Origin: Planctomycetaceae bacterium
Lineage (GTDB): Bacteria; Planctomycetota; Planctomycetia; Pirellulales; UBA1268
Reading direction: 5' to 3'
DNA: 44,942 nucleotides
Assembly (NCBI GenBank): GCA_947453375.1
Contig: CANGGT010000008.1
Span: 1-44,942 of the forward strand
Each line of letters begins with the position of its first letter. Position 1 is the first letter of the stretch. The notes beneath the pieces are model-generated. The model did not search any database. It had not been told where the DNA came from and saw only the letters and a program-made list of their open reading frames with translations. A program made the translations under genes and the position numbers. This document shows positions 26,224 to 35,014 of this stretch, piece by piece.

Positions 26224-27501
26224 ATGATCACTCTGAATCGCCATCTGCCCGGGCCGCACGATGTGGTCATCGTCGGGGGGGGGCCTGCCGCCTCGTTCAC
26301 CGCGCTGTTCCTGCTCGAGCATGGGATTCGACCGCTGATCGTCGAGCGGGATTCGTTTCCGAGATTTCACATCGGCGAATCGTTGACCGGTGAGGTGGGG
26401 GGGATCCTCCGCGATCTGGGGCTCGAAGCCGATCTGGCCGCCCGGCGATTCCCCGTCAAGCATGGCGTGACGGTCTATGGGGCCAGTGGGACCAACACCT
26501 TCTGGGTCCCCGTCATGCGGCGGCAACATGATGGCGATCTGACCTCCACCACGACGTGGCAGGTGCGTCGGGATGAATTCGATCGGTTTCTGCTGGAGAC
26601 CGCCGCCGCCCGAGGAGCCACCGTGATGAAGGGGGAGGCCGACGGTGTGCTGCGGGAAGAAGGGACGGTGCGCGGGCTGCGCGTGAAGACGGCCGAGGGA
26701 GTGGAGGCGATTTCCTGCCGGATCCTCGTCGATGCCTCGGGGCAGAAGACATTCCTGGCGAACCAGGGGGTCACCGGCCCGAAGGAACGGGGGAACTACG
26801 AAAAGCAGGTCGGCATCTTCAGCCGGGTGACCGGGGCGGTCCGCGACCCCGATGAAGCGGCGGGCAACACCCTCATCTTCTATCAGGAAAAGCACCACTG
26901 GGCGTGGTTCATTCCGCTCAGCGAAACCGAGACGAGCATCGGGGTGGTCGTGCCGGGGGAGCACTTCTCGCAATCCGGGAAATCGACCGAAGAATTCCTG
27001 GAGTGGAAACTGCGGAACCTGAATCCCGCCCTGACCGCGAGGCTCCGAAACATCCGGTTCACCGAACCGGTGCGCACCGCGTCCAACTATTCGTATCGGG
27101 TGAAGAATTTCACCGGTCCGGGGTTCGTGTGCGTGGGGGACGCGCACCGGTTCACGGATCCGATTTTCTCGTTCGGGGTGTTTTTCTCGGCCCACGAGGC
27201 GAGACTGGCGGCGGCGGCGATCCGGGATGTTTTGGCGAACTCGACCGAGCGTGAGGCCGATCCCTTCGCGGAGTACGAGGCCACCTGCGACTTCGGGCAG
27301 CAGGTCATCCAGGATGTGATCGACTTCTTCTGGGAATACCCGTTGGCTTTCCAGATGATGGCCCACAAAAGTCACAAGGGGGAGATCACCGACTGCTTCG
27401 CCGGCCGGGTGTATCCCGCCCACCAGCCGTCCGACGCCGTGCTCACGATGCGGCGGATGCTCGAGCGGGTGCGGTCTCCGCGGCCCGAACCAGTGGGGTA
27501 G
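26224..27501 (+). CDS. Flavin-dependent halogenase family protein
   Basis: A 425-residue FAD enzyme of the flavin-dependent halogenase family (the PltA/CmlS/CndH type, rather than tryptophan halogenases). The FAD loop is VVIVGGGPAAS (12-24), followed by VERDSFPRFHIGESL, the characteristic segment. The catalytic lysine position is K79 in FPVKHGVTVYG. The halogenase signature WxWxIP is WAWFIP (226-231). FVCVGDAHRFTDPIFSFGV is the second FAD/chloride region. Such enzymes make hypohalous acid from FADH2, O2 and halide; relatives act on carrier-protein-bound pyrrole or phenol. Start: AAGGAG lies 5 bases before the ATG at 26224. The gene follows the HemB homologue and ends 8 bases from a convergent acyltransferase gene. 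No flavin reductase is encoded in the window. A non-halogenating oxidoreductase is the main alternative. Confidence 0.82.
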   Translation: MITLNRHLPGPHDVVIVGGGPAASFTALFLLEHGIRPLIVERDSFPRFHIGESLTGEVGGILRDLGLEADLAARRFPVKHGVTVYGASGTNTFWVPVMRRQHDGDLTSTTTWQVRRDEFDRFLLETAAARGATVMKGEADGVLREEGTVRGLRVKTAEGVEAISCRILVDASGQKTFLANQGVTGPKERGNYEKQVGIFSRVTGAVRDPDEAAGNTLIFYQEKHHWAWFIPLSETETSIGVVVPGEHFSQSGKSTEEFLEWKLRNLNPALTARLRNIRFTEPVRTASNYSYRVKNFTGPGFVCVGDAHRFTDPIFSFGVFFSAHEARLAAAAIRDVLANSTEREADPFAEYEATCDFGQQVIQDVIDFFWEYPLAFQMMAHKSHKGEITDCFAGRVYPAHQPSDAVLTMRRMLERVRSPRPEPVG

Positions 27502-27509
27502 AGCGCGGG

Positions 27510-28436
27510 TCACATCCAGCGCGGCGATCCCGGTGACCGTTCGATCTCGGCTTCCAGCACGGCGGCAAAACGGTGGACGAGGTCTTCGAGTTGGGCCTCT
27601 CGTTCCGGGGAACCGGCGGGGGCTGGTTGCGCCGGAGGGCGCAGGGGCGGGTGGATTTCAATCCGCACTTTTCCCCCGGGCCCGAGCGTGCAGAAATAGG
27701 GCAGGATGGCTGCTCCCCCCGTCAGCGAGAAATTCGCCATCCCCTGCGGATACCGTCGTGCGATGCCACGGAACGTGCGCTCGTAGCTGTGTGGACCCTG
27801 TTTTTGGATCGGCCAATCGCCCGTGACCTGCAGACAACCCCCGGATCGAAGATGTCGCATGACCAACAGTGCGGTCTCGACGGTGAACCCCGCTCCGATT
27901 TCGACGACCTCGAGCGTCGTCGGTTTGGTGGCCCCCATCTTCTGCAGCTGATCCTCGTGGGCGAGCGACAGCACCTTGACTCCCTGTCGCGCGAGCCAAA
28001 GGCAAAAGAGACGATTCACACCGAAGTGGCTCCCGCCCAGGATGACCGGCCTTCCGGCGGCACGTTCCGCCTCGAGATGTTCCCATCCGGTCACCTCGAA
28101 TTGACGTGCTTCGTTCCGTGGTGACAACGCGGCGAGCCGCGCCAGCAGGAGTTGCTGAAAAAGTCCGTTTTGATAGATCTGCGTCAACGCATGTTCCGCC
28201 CGGTCCGGCGGCAGCCTCAGCGCGGCAAACAACCGTCGCGAGAAGTTCAGTTGATGACCCACACGCGGCCATCGCCGGACGATGCGGCGACGACCCCAGC
28301 GGGTGCGGCACAGAACGTTCCCCACGAGCCACAGAAACGGCCATGGAACCATGGCCAGACGCCGCATCTGCCGCAGTCGCCGCAGACGCTTTTCCAATTT
28401 CAGGGAAGGCTTCGTCGGTTGTCCAACACTCGACAT
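27510..28436 (-). CDS. LpxL/HtrB-like lysophospholipid acyltransferase family protein
   Basis: A 308-residue protein of the lipid A acyltransferase (LpxL/HtrB) family, normally moving acyl chains from ACP to a membrane lipid on the inner leaflet. The N-terminus is basic (KLEKRLRRLRQMRRL) and followed by a membrane-embedding stretch. The catalytic block is VILGGSHFGVNRLF: H137 is present, but the acidic residue of HX4D/E is replaced by R142. The second half has GDWPIQKQGPHSYERTFRGI and YPQGMANFSLTGGAAILPYF, matching the family's substrate and GxA..P motifs. The ATG at 28436 is preferred; an upstream GTG at 28511 would add 25 residues. It converges with the halogenase and is divergent from the desaturase. 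Its location links ACP-bound acyl chemistry with membrane lipids, by inference. Confidence 0.78.
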   Translation of the reverse strand: MSSVGQPTKPSLKLEKRLRRLRQMRRLAMVPWPFLWLVGNVLCRTRWGRRRIVRRWPRVGHQLNFSRRLFAALRLPPDRAEHALTQIYQNGLFQQLLLARLAALSPRNEARQFEVTGWEHLEAERAAGRPVILGGSHFGVNRLFCLWLARQGVKVLSLAHEDQLQKMGATKPTTLEVVEIGAGFTVETALLVMRHLRSGGCLQVTGDWPIQKQGPHSYERTFRGIARRYPQGMANFSLTGGAAILPYFCTLGPGGKVRIEIHPPLRPPAQPAPAGSPEREAQLEDLVHRFAAVLEAEIERSPGSPRWM

Positions 28437-28897
28437 GAGGCGGCCGGAAAAAGACGGAGCGACGTGGAAACGTGACGGTCGATCACGACCGAACGACGTC
28501 ACTGTAAACACTGCTTCCGGAACCTGTCAGACTCTGACGCGGCCCGGTCGGCCGGCGCCGGCGTCCCCTTGGCCCGCGGCCACCTGACGATCCTGTCAGG
28601 GTGCCCAGGCCAGCACCTGGGGGCGGCGCCGATTCGGGGCCATCGGGAATCCTCTGTCCGGCGTTTTTTCGTTGCTCGGGCCTAGCCCTGCGGGTCACTT
28701 TCCCCCCTCCCAGACGCCGCGTAGGATGCAGGGGTAAAGGCCGCCTCGCCCAGGGTTCGCGAACCCCGGTGGATCGCTCGAGTCATTTGCAGTCCCCTGC
28801 CCCCTGCCCCTCCCGCCTCCTCTTCCCGCTGGTTTGACCGCTTGGCCACGGTGGTGGCGATCGATCAGCCCGTGCGGCCCCACCACGGTTCATCCGC
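28437..28897. promoter_or_regulatory. Divergent intergenic region with two related palindromes
   Basis: No gene is seen in these 461 bases between the acyltransferase and the desaturase. Two palindromes share a CTGAC/GTCAG half-site: GTCAGA-C-TCTGAC (28526-28538) and CCTGAC-GATCCT-GTCAGG (28583-28600); CCTGTCAG is also a direct repeat (28523-28530 and 28592-28599). They look like operators of a dimeric repressor. A third palindrome, GGTCG-ATCA-CGACC, is at 28477-28490, and CCCAGG-CCAGCA-CCTGGG is at 28604-28621. A possible -10 box TAGGAT lies at 28722-28727 on the plus strand. The desaturase ATG has no clear Shine-Dalgarno sequence; a 7-bp stem (28851-28857 with 28880-28886) may form just before it. 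Confidence 0.45.
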
Positions 28898-30169
28898 ATG
28901 AGCATCGGTCTGGAGACCACGGCCGGGGATCTCGGTCGGATCGATGTCGCCGGCTTCCGTGAGGGCGTCGACCGGATCAGGGCCGAGGCCCACGCCGCCA
29001 TCGGTGCGGCCGACTTCCGTCATCTGCGTCGGATCGAGCGCTATGGTCGGGTGGCGACGGCGCTCGGCTATGCCACCGCCTGGCTGATCCCGAATCCCGT
29101 CAGCGCCTTCCTGTTGAGCCTCGGGCAGTTCACCCGCTGGCTCCTCGCCCACCACATCCTCCACCGCGGCTACGACCGCGTGCCGGGGATTCCCCACCGC
29201 TACACGAGCCAGGGTTTTGCCCGGGGATGGCGCCGGTATGTCGATTGGTTCGACTGGCTCCTCCCCGAGGCCTGGGACCACGAGCACAACGTCCTCCATC
29301 ACTACCACACCGGCGAGGATGGCGACCCGGACGTCGCCGAGCGGCATCTGGAGTTTCTCCGCCGGATGCGGATCCCGGTGGCCTTCAAATACGCCCTCGT
29401 CGCCGTCGTGGCCTGCACCTGGAAGATCATCTACTACGCCCCCAATTCGCTCGGCGTCCTCGACGATCGCGGCCACCGACGCCGCCGGGAGGTGCCGATC
29501 GCCGCCCTCACGGTAGGGAGCGTCCTCGACTTCCGCCGACCGGCCGTGCGCCGGTTGTGGATGGAGTGCTACGCCCCGTATGCCACCTGGCATTTTGTGG
29601 TCATTCCGCTCCTCTTCCTGCCGCTGGGGGCGACGGCGGCGATGTACGTCCTCGTCAACAAGCTCCTCGCCGAGGCGATCACCAACGCTCACGCCTTCCT
29701 CGTCATCGCCCCCAACCACACCGCCGACGATCTCTACCGCTTCCGCTTCCACTATGGCGGCAAGGGGGAGTTTTACGTCACGTCGGTGCTCGGATCGGCC
29801 AACTACCGGTGCGGCACCGAACTGGTCGACTACCTCTCCATCTGGCTCAACTACCAGATCGAGCACCACCTCGTCCCTGACCTGCCGATGCGGCAATACA
29901 CCCTCATCCAACCGCGGGTGAAGGCGCTCTGCCTCCAGTACGGGCTTCCCTACCGGCAGGAGAGCGTTTTCCGGCGGTTCGGGAGGCTCCTCGACATCTG
30001 CGTGGGAAAGACGACGATGCGGCAACTCGAGGCCTTTCCCGCGGCCGTGGGAGCCGTTCCCGGGCCGCATTCGCCATCGTCGCGATGGGGGGGGAGCGGA
30101 TCGGATATCCTGCTTGAGTCGGCCGTGGAAGGTTTTGGCGGTCCGCAGGGTGCGGTCAGGCCGGCCTGA
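28898..30169 (+). CDS. Membrane fatty acid desaturase
   Basis: A 423-residue membrane di-iron desaturase. The three histidine boxes are visible: HHILH near residue 85, HEHNVLHHYH near residue 128, and NYQIEHHLVPDLP near residue 322. The QxxHH form of the third box is typical of acyl-lipid and front-end/omega type desaturases. An extra region PNHTADDLYRFRFHYGGKGEF separates the boxes. Hydrophobic segments are present around ALGYATAWLIPNPVSAFLLSL and WHFVVIPLLFLPLGATAAMYV. The enzyme should introduce a double bond into fatty acyl chains using O2. It stands 54 bases before oleA on the same strand, which suggests that it shapes the acyl chains fed into olefin synthesis. The ~50-residue Gly/Ser-rich C-terminal extension is unusual. 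Confidence 0.87.
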   Translation: MSIGLETTAGDLGRIDVAGFREGVDRIRAEAHAAIGAADFRHLRRIERYGRVATALGYATAWLIPNPVSAFLLSLGQFTRWLLAHHILHRGYDRVPGIPHRYTSQGFARGWRRYVDWFDWLLPEAWDHEHNVLHHYHTGEDGDPDVAERHLEFLRRMRIPVAFKYALVAVVACTWKIIYYAPNSLGVLDDRGHRRRREVPIAALTVGSVLDFRRPAVRRLWMECYAPYATWHFVVIPLLFLPLGATAAMYVLVNKLLAEAITNAHAFLVIAPNHTADDLYRFRFHYGGKGEFYVTSVLGSANYRCGTELVDYLSIWLNYQIEHHLVPDLPMRQYTLIQPRVKALCLQYGLPYRQESVFRRFGRLLDICVGKTTMRQLEAFPAAVGAVPGPHSPSSRWGGSGSDILLESAVEGFGGPQGAVRPA

Positions 30170-30223
30170 CGCGGTGGTGTTTCAACGGTGTCGGTGGCGT
30201 TTCGGGGCAGTGAGGAGTCCTTG

Positions 30224-31285
30224 ATGATCTCGTTTCGGTTCGATCATGTCCGCCTCGAGGCGTTCGGCCTCCACTTCCCCACGACGCAGCTGTCCTCCAC
30301 GGAGATCGAGGAACGTCTCGCCCCCGCCTACCAGCGGCTGCGGATTCCGTTCGGCACGCTCGAGCGCGTCAGCGGGGTGACCACGCGCTGCATGTGGCCG
30401 ACGAACGTCACACCGAGCTCCGTGGCGACGATCGCCGCCAGGGAGGCGCTGGAGAAGTCTGGCTTTGCCGCCGGGGACGTCGGTGCGCTCATCAACTGCT
30501 CGGTGTCGCGCGATTTCTTCGAGCCGGCGACGGCCTGCCTCGTCCACAACAATCTCGGCATCCCCGAGGAGTCGCTCGCCCTCGATATCACCAACGCCTG
30601 CATCGGCTTCAGCGACGGCCTGATCATGCTCTCCCACCTCATCGAGGCGGGGACGGTGAAGGTGGGGATGATCTGCTCCGGGGAGAACATCTCGAAGGTG
30701 GTCCACACCACGTTCGACCAGATCCTCGGCGACACCGAAATCACGCGCGAGAAGATGCTTCAGATGCTCCCCACCTTGACGCTCGGATGCGGCGCCGTGG
30801 CGGCCGTGCTCTGCCATGACAGCGTCTCCAAGGGGGGGCACAAGGTCGTCGGCGGTGTCGCTCGCTCGGCCTCGCAGCACCACAAGCTCTGCATCGGCAA
30901 CGGCGACTTCAGTGTCGGCCAGGGGGAGGAGATCGCGCCGATCATGACCTCCGATGCCGCCCAGCTGATCGCGGCGGCGGCGAAGCTCGGCGGTCGGGCA
31001 TTTCCGGACGTCACCGCGTCGCTGGGATGGTCGAAGGATCACGTCGACCACGTCTTCTGCCACCAGGTGGGCCGGCAGGTCAACGACGCGTTCTACCGGG
31101 AGATGGGGCTCGACTTCGACAAGGACTACGCGATCTACAAGCGCTACGGCAACATGGTCTCGGTGGCCCTGCCAGCGGCGCTGGCGATCGGCGCCGAGGA
31201 GAAGGGGATCAAGCCCGGCGAGAAGGTTCTGCTCACCGCCTTCGGCAGTGGTCTCAACACGCGCTTCCTCGGATTCGAATGGTAG
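30224..31285 (+). CDS. oleA: OleA, thiolase-fold acyl-CoA condensing enzyme
   Basis: A 353-residue 3-oxoacyl-ACP synthase III-like protein that condenses two fatty acyl-CoAs head to head into a beta-keto acid, the first step of long-chain olefin biosynthesis. The nucleophile is C126 (DITNACIGFSDG). H280 (FCHQVGRQ) and N310 (RYGNMVS) complete the triad, and E100 (RDFFEPATA) matches the OleA-specific glutamate. The length is typical. GAGGAG precedes the ATG at 30224. It lies directly before the fused oleBC gene, with 19 bases between, and oleD follows, giving the order A-BC-D. It acts in the cytoplasm, often in a multi-enzyme assembly with OleB, C and D. Confidence 0.94.
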   Translation: MISFRFDHVRLEAFGLHFPTTQLSSTEIEERLAPAYQRLRIPFGTLERVSGVTTRCMWPTNVTPSSVATIAAREALEKSGFAAGDVGALINCSVSRDFFEPATACLVHNNLGIPEESLALDITNACIGFSDGLIMLSHLIEAGTVKVGMICSGENISKVVHTTFDQILGDTEITREKMLQMLPTLTLGCGAVAAVLCHDSVSKGGHKVVGGVARSASQHHKLCIGNGDFSVGQGEEIAPIMTSDAAQLIAAAAKLGGRAFPDVTASLGWSKDHVDHVFCHQVGRQVNDAFYREMGLDFDKDYAIYKRYGNMVSVALPAALAIGAEEKGIKPGEKVLLTAFGSGLNTRFLGFEW

Positions 31286-31304
31286 GAGCCAGGCCGATCC
31301 AGCC

Positions 31305-34022
31305 ATGAACGGACTTCCTCCCATCGACCGCCAGGACGCGCGGCGCCAGAGCCCCATCGAGGACTCCGGCGGGCTCTCGGCGCTCTATCCGTTCCGTTCA
31401 CGGTTTCTCGATGTGGGGCGTGGGCCAGGCGCACCGGCGGGACACCGTCTCCACTACGTCGACGAGGGGAGCGGCCCGGTCGTCGTCTGCCTCCATGGCA
31501 ATCCCACCTGGGGATTCCAGTTCCGCCGTCTCATCGCCGACCTGCGGTGCGATTTCCGGGTGATCGTTCCCGATCACGTCGGCTGCGGGCTCTCCGACAA
31601 GCCAGCTGACGTCCTCTTCCGCGCCACCGACCGGATCGCCCATCTCGAGGAACTCTTCGCCCATCTCGGTATCGGCCGGTTTTCGCTCGTGATGCACGAC
31701 TGGGGGGGGCCGATCGGGACGGGATTGGCCGTCCGCCGCCCCGACGACGTCGAACGGCTCGTCTACCTCAACACGATGCTCGCGGAGACGGCGCTCCTGC
31801 CGCCGATGATCCGGATGGCGGCGGCGCCGCGGGTTGGCCGCTGGCTGACGCAGCACACGCGCTGGTTTCTCAAACTCCTCGTCTCCCAGGGGGTGGCCCG
31901 CGGGCTCTCGGCCGACGTGCGGGAGGGTTATCTCCATCCCTACCCCACGCGTGCCAGCCGAACCGCGATCTGGGGCTTCGTCCGCGACATCCCCTTCAAG
32001 GCATCGCATCCGAGCCATGCCGTGATGGAGGAGATGGTAGCGCGGTTGCCGCTGCTGGCGGAGAAGCCGGTGAAGCTCGTCTGGGGGATGCGCGATCCCT
32101 GTTTCCATCCCGAGATCCTCCGCCATGTCGCGGCCCGTTTCCGGGCGCCAGAGGTCGTGCGGATCGCCGATGCCTCGCATCTGGTCATCGAGGACGCGCC
32201 GGAGCAGGTGGTCGCCGAAGTCGGCATGTTCCTCCGCGCTGCCGCGCCGTCGAGCGCTCCTGCGCCCGTCGTCGAGAAGCCGGACGCAGCGGGGGGGCCA
32301 ACGGTCGTGGTGAGGTCCGCCGCCGAGCAGGCCGAGCCCCGCCTGGCTTCCGGCGGGCTCTATGCGGCGCTTCAGTCGGCGGCCGCGGCCGCGCCCTGGG
32401 TGGCGGCGGTGACGCGGGCCTCGTTCCCGCGGTGGCGCGGTGCCCCCAAGTACGACGCCATCGACTTCGCCGCTCTCTCTGCCCGGATCCACGCCTACGA
32501 GCATGGCCTGGCATTGGCCGGGCTGCGGGCCGCCGAACGGGTGATCATGCTCGTTTCGCCGGGGGCCGATTTCCTCGCGCTGAGCTACGCCGTGATGGGG
32601 CGCGGCGCGGTGCCGGTGTTCATCGATCCCGGCATGGGGATCGACGCGGTCCTCGCCTGCATGAAGGAAGCGGAGCCGAGCGGATTCATCGGTGTTCCGA
32701 AGGCCCATCTCCTCCGTCTCAAGGCGGCCGGGCTGTTCCGATCGCTGCGGTTTTGTGTCGTGGCGAGCCGGTTTCCGATGTTCGGGGCGACGCGTGTCCG
32801 CGACCTCCTCCGCCCCTCGAGCGAGCCCCCTGCGCCGATTCCCCGTCAGGCCGATGACGCGGCCCTGGTTGCGTTCACGTCGGGGGCCACCGGGACCCCG
32901 AAGGGAGTCGTGTTCACCAATCGCATGCTCACCGAGCAACTTGCGGTGTTCCGTTCGCAGTTCGGGTTCCGCGGCGGTGAACAGGATCTGCCGCTCCTCC
33001 CCGTCTTCAGCCTGTTCACTGCGGCCCTCGGCGTGGGGAGTATCTTCCCGCCGCTCAATCCCAGCCGGCCGCTGTCGCTCGTGCCGGAGAGGATCGTGCG
33101 CGTGATGCAGGATCTCGGCAACGAGACCTGCTTCGGCTCGCCGACGCTCTGGTCGAAGCTCGCGGAGTATTGCCGGCAGACCGGCACCTCGCTCCCCAAG
33201 CTGCGGCGCGTCTTCATGGCAGGAGCGCCGGTGTCGCAGGCCACGATCGATCTCGTCGCGGCCGCCTGCCCGCAGGCGGAGAGCTTCACCCCCTACGGCG
33301 CCACCGAGGCACTCCCGGTGACGATCGCGGCCGCGGCGGAGCTCCGCCAGCAGACTCCGGTGATGGCGCTGACCGGCGAGCAGGGCACGCCGGTTGGGCG
33401 TGCGATCGAAGGCGTCACACTCAGGATCGTCCGCCCCGTCGAGGGCACCGGCCGCAAGACGCTCGTCGACTGTGCCGAACGGGAGATCGGCGAGATCGTC
33501 GTCAGCGGCGCCACCGTCAGCCGGGAATATCTCCGCCGCCCCGAGGCGACCGCGGCCGGCAAGGTCGTCGAGGGAGACCGGGTCTGGCATCGGATGGGTG
33601 ATATGGGCTACCTCGACGCCACCGGCCAGCTCTATTTCTGCGGCCGTCGCGTCCACATGGTCGTCACTCCAGGCCGCGTGTTCCACAGCGTTCCGGTCGA
33701 GAATGTCTTCAACCGTCATCCGGCCGTGAGCCGATCGGCGCTGGTCGGGGTCGATGGGGTGGCGGCGCTCGTTGTCGAGCCGACGAGCGAGCATTGGCCC
33801 CTCGCTGCCGGCGCGAGGCGTCGTCTCGCCGAGGAACTGGGCTCGCTTGCAGCTGCCGATCCGGTGACGGCGCCGATCCGCCGCTATTACTTCCATCCGT
33901 CGTTCCCGGTCGATGCCCGGCACAACGCCAAGATCTTCCGCGACAAGCTCGGCATCTGGGCCGCCACGCAGCCGGCCGTCGACCTCGATCCACTTGTCCC
34001 CGGGAGCGCCGGGCAAGCATGA
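31305..34022 (+). CDS. oleBC: OleBC fusion: beta-lactone decarboxylase plus beta-lactone synthetase
   Basis: A 905-residue two-domain protein. Residues ~30-315 are an alpha/beta hydrolase of the haloalkane-dehalogenase type (OleB): oxyanion motif LHGNPTWG, nucleophile D132 in MHDWGGPIG, and a C-terminal ADASHLVIEDAPE histidine region. It turns a beta-lactone into a cis-olefin plus CO2. A ~50-residue Ala/Pro linker leads to residues ~365-900, an ANL-superfamily OleC: FTSGATGTPKGVVF as phosphate loop, TPYGATEALP, HRMGDMGYLD and ending HNAKIFRDKLG with the C-terminal lysine. OleC makes the beta-lactone from the beta-hydroxy acid. OleB-OleC fusions are known in some actinobacteria and other groups. 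The gene overlaps oleD by ATGA, so stoichiometric production is likely. Confidence 0.93.
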   Translation: MNGLPPIDRQDARRQSPIEDSGGLSALYPFRSRFLDVGRGPGAPAGHRLHYVDEGSGPVVVCLHGNPTWGFQFRRLIADLRCDFRVIVPDHVGCGLSDKPADVLFRATDRIAHLEELFAHLGIGRFSLVMHDWGGPIGTGLAVRRPDDVERLVYLNTMLAETALLPPMIRMAAAPRVGRWLTQHTRWFLKLLVSQGVARGLSADVREGYLHPYPTRASRTAIWGFVRDIPFKASHPSHAVMEEMVARLPLLAEKPVKLVWGMRDPCFHPEILRHVAARFRAPEVVRIADASHLVIEDAPEQVVAEVGMFLRAAAPSSAPAPVVEKPDAAGGPTVVVRSAAEQAEPRLASGGLYAALQSAAAAAPWVAAVTRASFPRWRGAPKYDAIDFAALSARIHAYEHGLALAGLRAAERVIMLVSPGADFLALSYAVMGRGAVPVFIDPGMGIDAVLACMKEAEPSGFIGVPKAHLLRLKAAGLFRSLRFCVVASRFPMFGATRVRDLLRPSSEPPAPIPRQADDAALVAFTSGATGTPKGVVFTNRMLTEQLAVFRSQFGFRGGEQDLPLLPVFSLFTAALGVGSIFPPLNPSRPLSLVPERIVRVMQDLGNETCFGSPTLWSKLAEYCRQTGTSLPKLRRVFMAGAPVSQATIDLVAAACPQAESFTPYGATEALPVTIAAAAELRQQTPVMALTGEQGTPVGRAIEGVTLRIVRPVEGTGRKTLVDCAEREIGEIVVSGATVSREYLRRPEATAAGKVVEGDRVWHRMGDMGYLDATGQLYFCGRRVHMVVTPGRVFHSVPVENVFNRHPAVSRSALVGVDGVAALVVEPTSEHWPLAAGARRRLAEELGSLAAADPVTAPIRRYYFHPSFPVDARHNAKIFRDKLGIWAATQPAVDLDPLVPGSAGQA

Positions 34023-35014
34023 GGATGCTCGTCACGGGCGGAAGCGGCTTCGTCGGCTCGGCCCTCTGCCGCCGCCTTCATGCTCTCGGCCATGACGTCA
34101 TCGCCCTCGCGAGGCGCCCGTCCCCCAGCCTGGCCGCCGCGGGGATCCGGACGGTCTGCCACGATCTCTCTGCCCCGGTGGCTGGCTCGACGCTCGCCGA
34201 GCACTTTGCCGGCGCGGGGTGCGTGTTTCACACGGCGGCGCACGTGAAGATGTGGGGGCCGAGGGAGGCGTTCCGGGCCGGCAATGTGGTCGCGACCGGC
34301 AACGTCATCGCCGCCTGCCGTGAGGCCGGCGTGCCGCGGCTCGTCTTCACCTCCTCGCCGAGCGTGGTGGCGACGTCGTCCGGCCTGCGCGGGGTCGATG
34401 AGTCGCAGCCCTACCCGGCCCATTTCGAGGCTTTCTACCCTGAGACGAAGGCCGAGGCCGAGCGATCGGTGCTCGCGGCCCACGGCCCTGTTTTGCGCTC
34501 GATCGCGCTGCGGCCGCATCTCATCTTCGGCCCCGGCGACACGAACCTCGTTCCGACGATCCTCGCCCGTGCCCGGGCCGGCCGCCTCGTGCAGGTCGGT
34601 GATGGCAGCAACCTCGTTGATCTGACCTTCATCGACGATTGCGTCGAAGCCCACGTGCTCGCGGCTGCCGCGCTCGATGAACGGCCGTCGGCCGGGGGAA
34701 GGGCGTATTTCATCAGCCAGGGCACGCCGGTGCCGCTGTGGGGCTGGATCGCGAGGGTTCTCGAGCTCCACGGGGTTGCCCCGGTGCGGCGGAAGATCTC
34801 CGCCCGGCTGGCGCGGGCCTTGGCGACGGCAGCGGAGACGACGTGGCGAACGTGCCGGCTGCGCTCCGATCCCCCCCTGACGCGCTTTCTCGCGGAGGAG
34901 ATGGCGACCGACCACTATTTCGACCTTTCCGCTGCCCGCCGGGAGCTCGGCTATGCCCCGAGCCTCACGGTTTGGGAGGCGACCGAGCGTTCGTTCGGGG
35001 CACTCCGGCGGTAG
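34019..35014 (+). CDS. oleD: OleD, NADPH-dependent 2-alkyl-3-ketoacid reductase
   Basis: A 331-residue extended short-chain dehydrogenase of the 3-beta-HSD-like family. The N-terminal nucleotide site is MLVTGGSGFVGSALCRRL. The catalytic residues are visible as TSSPSVV (Ser) and FYPETKAEAE (YxxxK). It reduces the beta-keto acid from OleA to a 2-alkyl-3-hydroxy acid, the substrate of OleC. The ATG overlaps the oleBC stop (ATGA). An imperfectly supported hairpin (ACGCTCC/GGAGCGT, 35032-35053) after the stop may end the operon. Confidence 0.92.
   Translation: MRMLVTGGSGFVGSALCRRLHALGHDVIALARRPSPSLAAAGIRTVCHDLSAPVAGSTLAEHFAGAGCVFHTAAHVKMWGPREAFRAGNVVATGNVIAACREAGVPRLVFTSSPSVVATSSGLRGVDESQPYPAHFEAFYPETKAEAERSVLAAHGPVLRSIALRPHLIFGPGDTNLVPTILARARAGRLVQVGDGSNLVDLTFIDDCVEAHVLAAAALDERPSAGGRAYFISQGTPVPLWGWIARVLELHGVAPVRRKISARLARALATAAETTWRTCRLRSDPPLTRFLAEEMATDHYFDLSAARRELGYAPSLTVWEATERSFGALRR

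Noticed and set aside
28601-28837. Small plus-strand frame in the desaturase upstream region
   Set aside because: There is no Shine-Dalgarno, no family, and the composition is Arg/Pro/Ser as in random GC-rich frames.
31398-34016. 872-codon minus-strand frame opposite oleBC
   Set aside because: Same reason: the plus strand has intact OleB and OleC domains, and the minus translation is His/Arg/Asp-rich without any domain.
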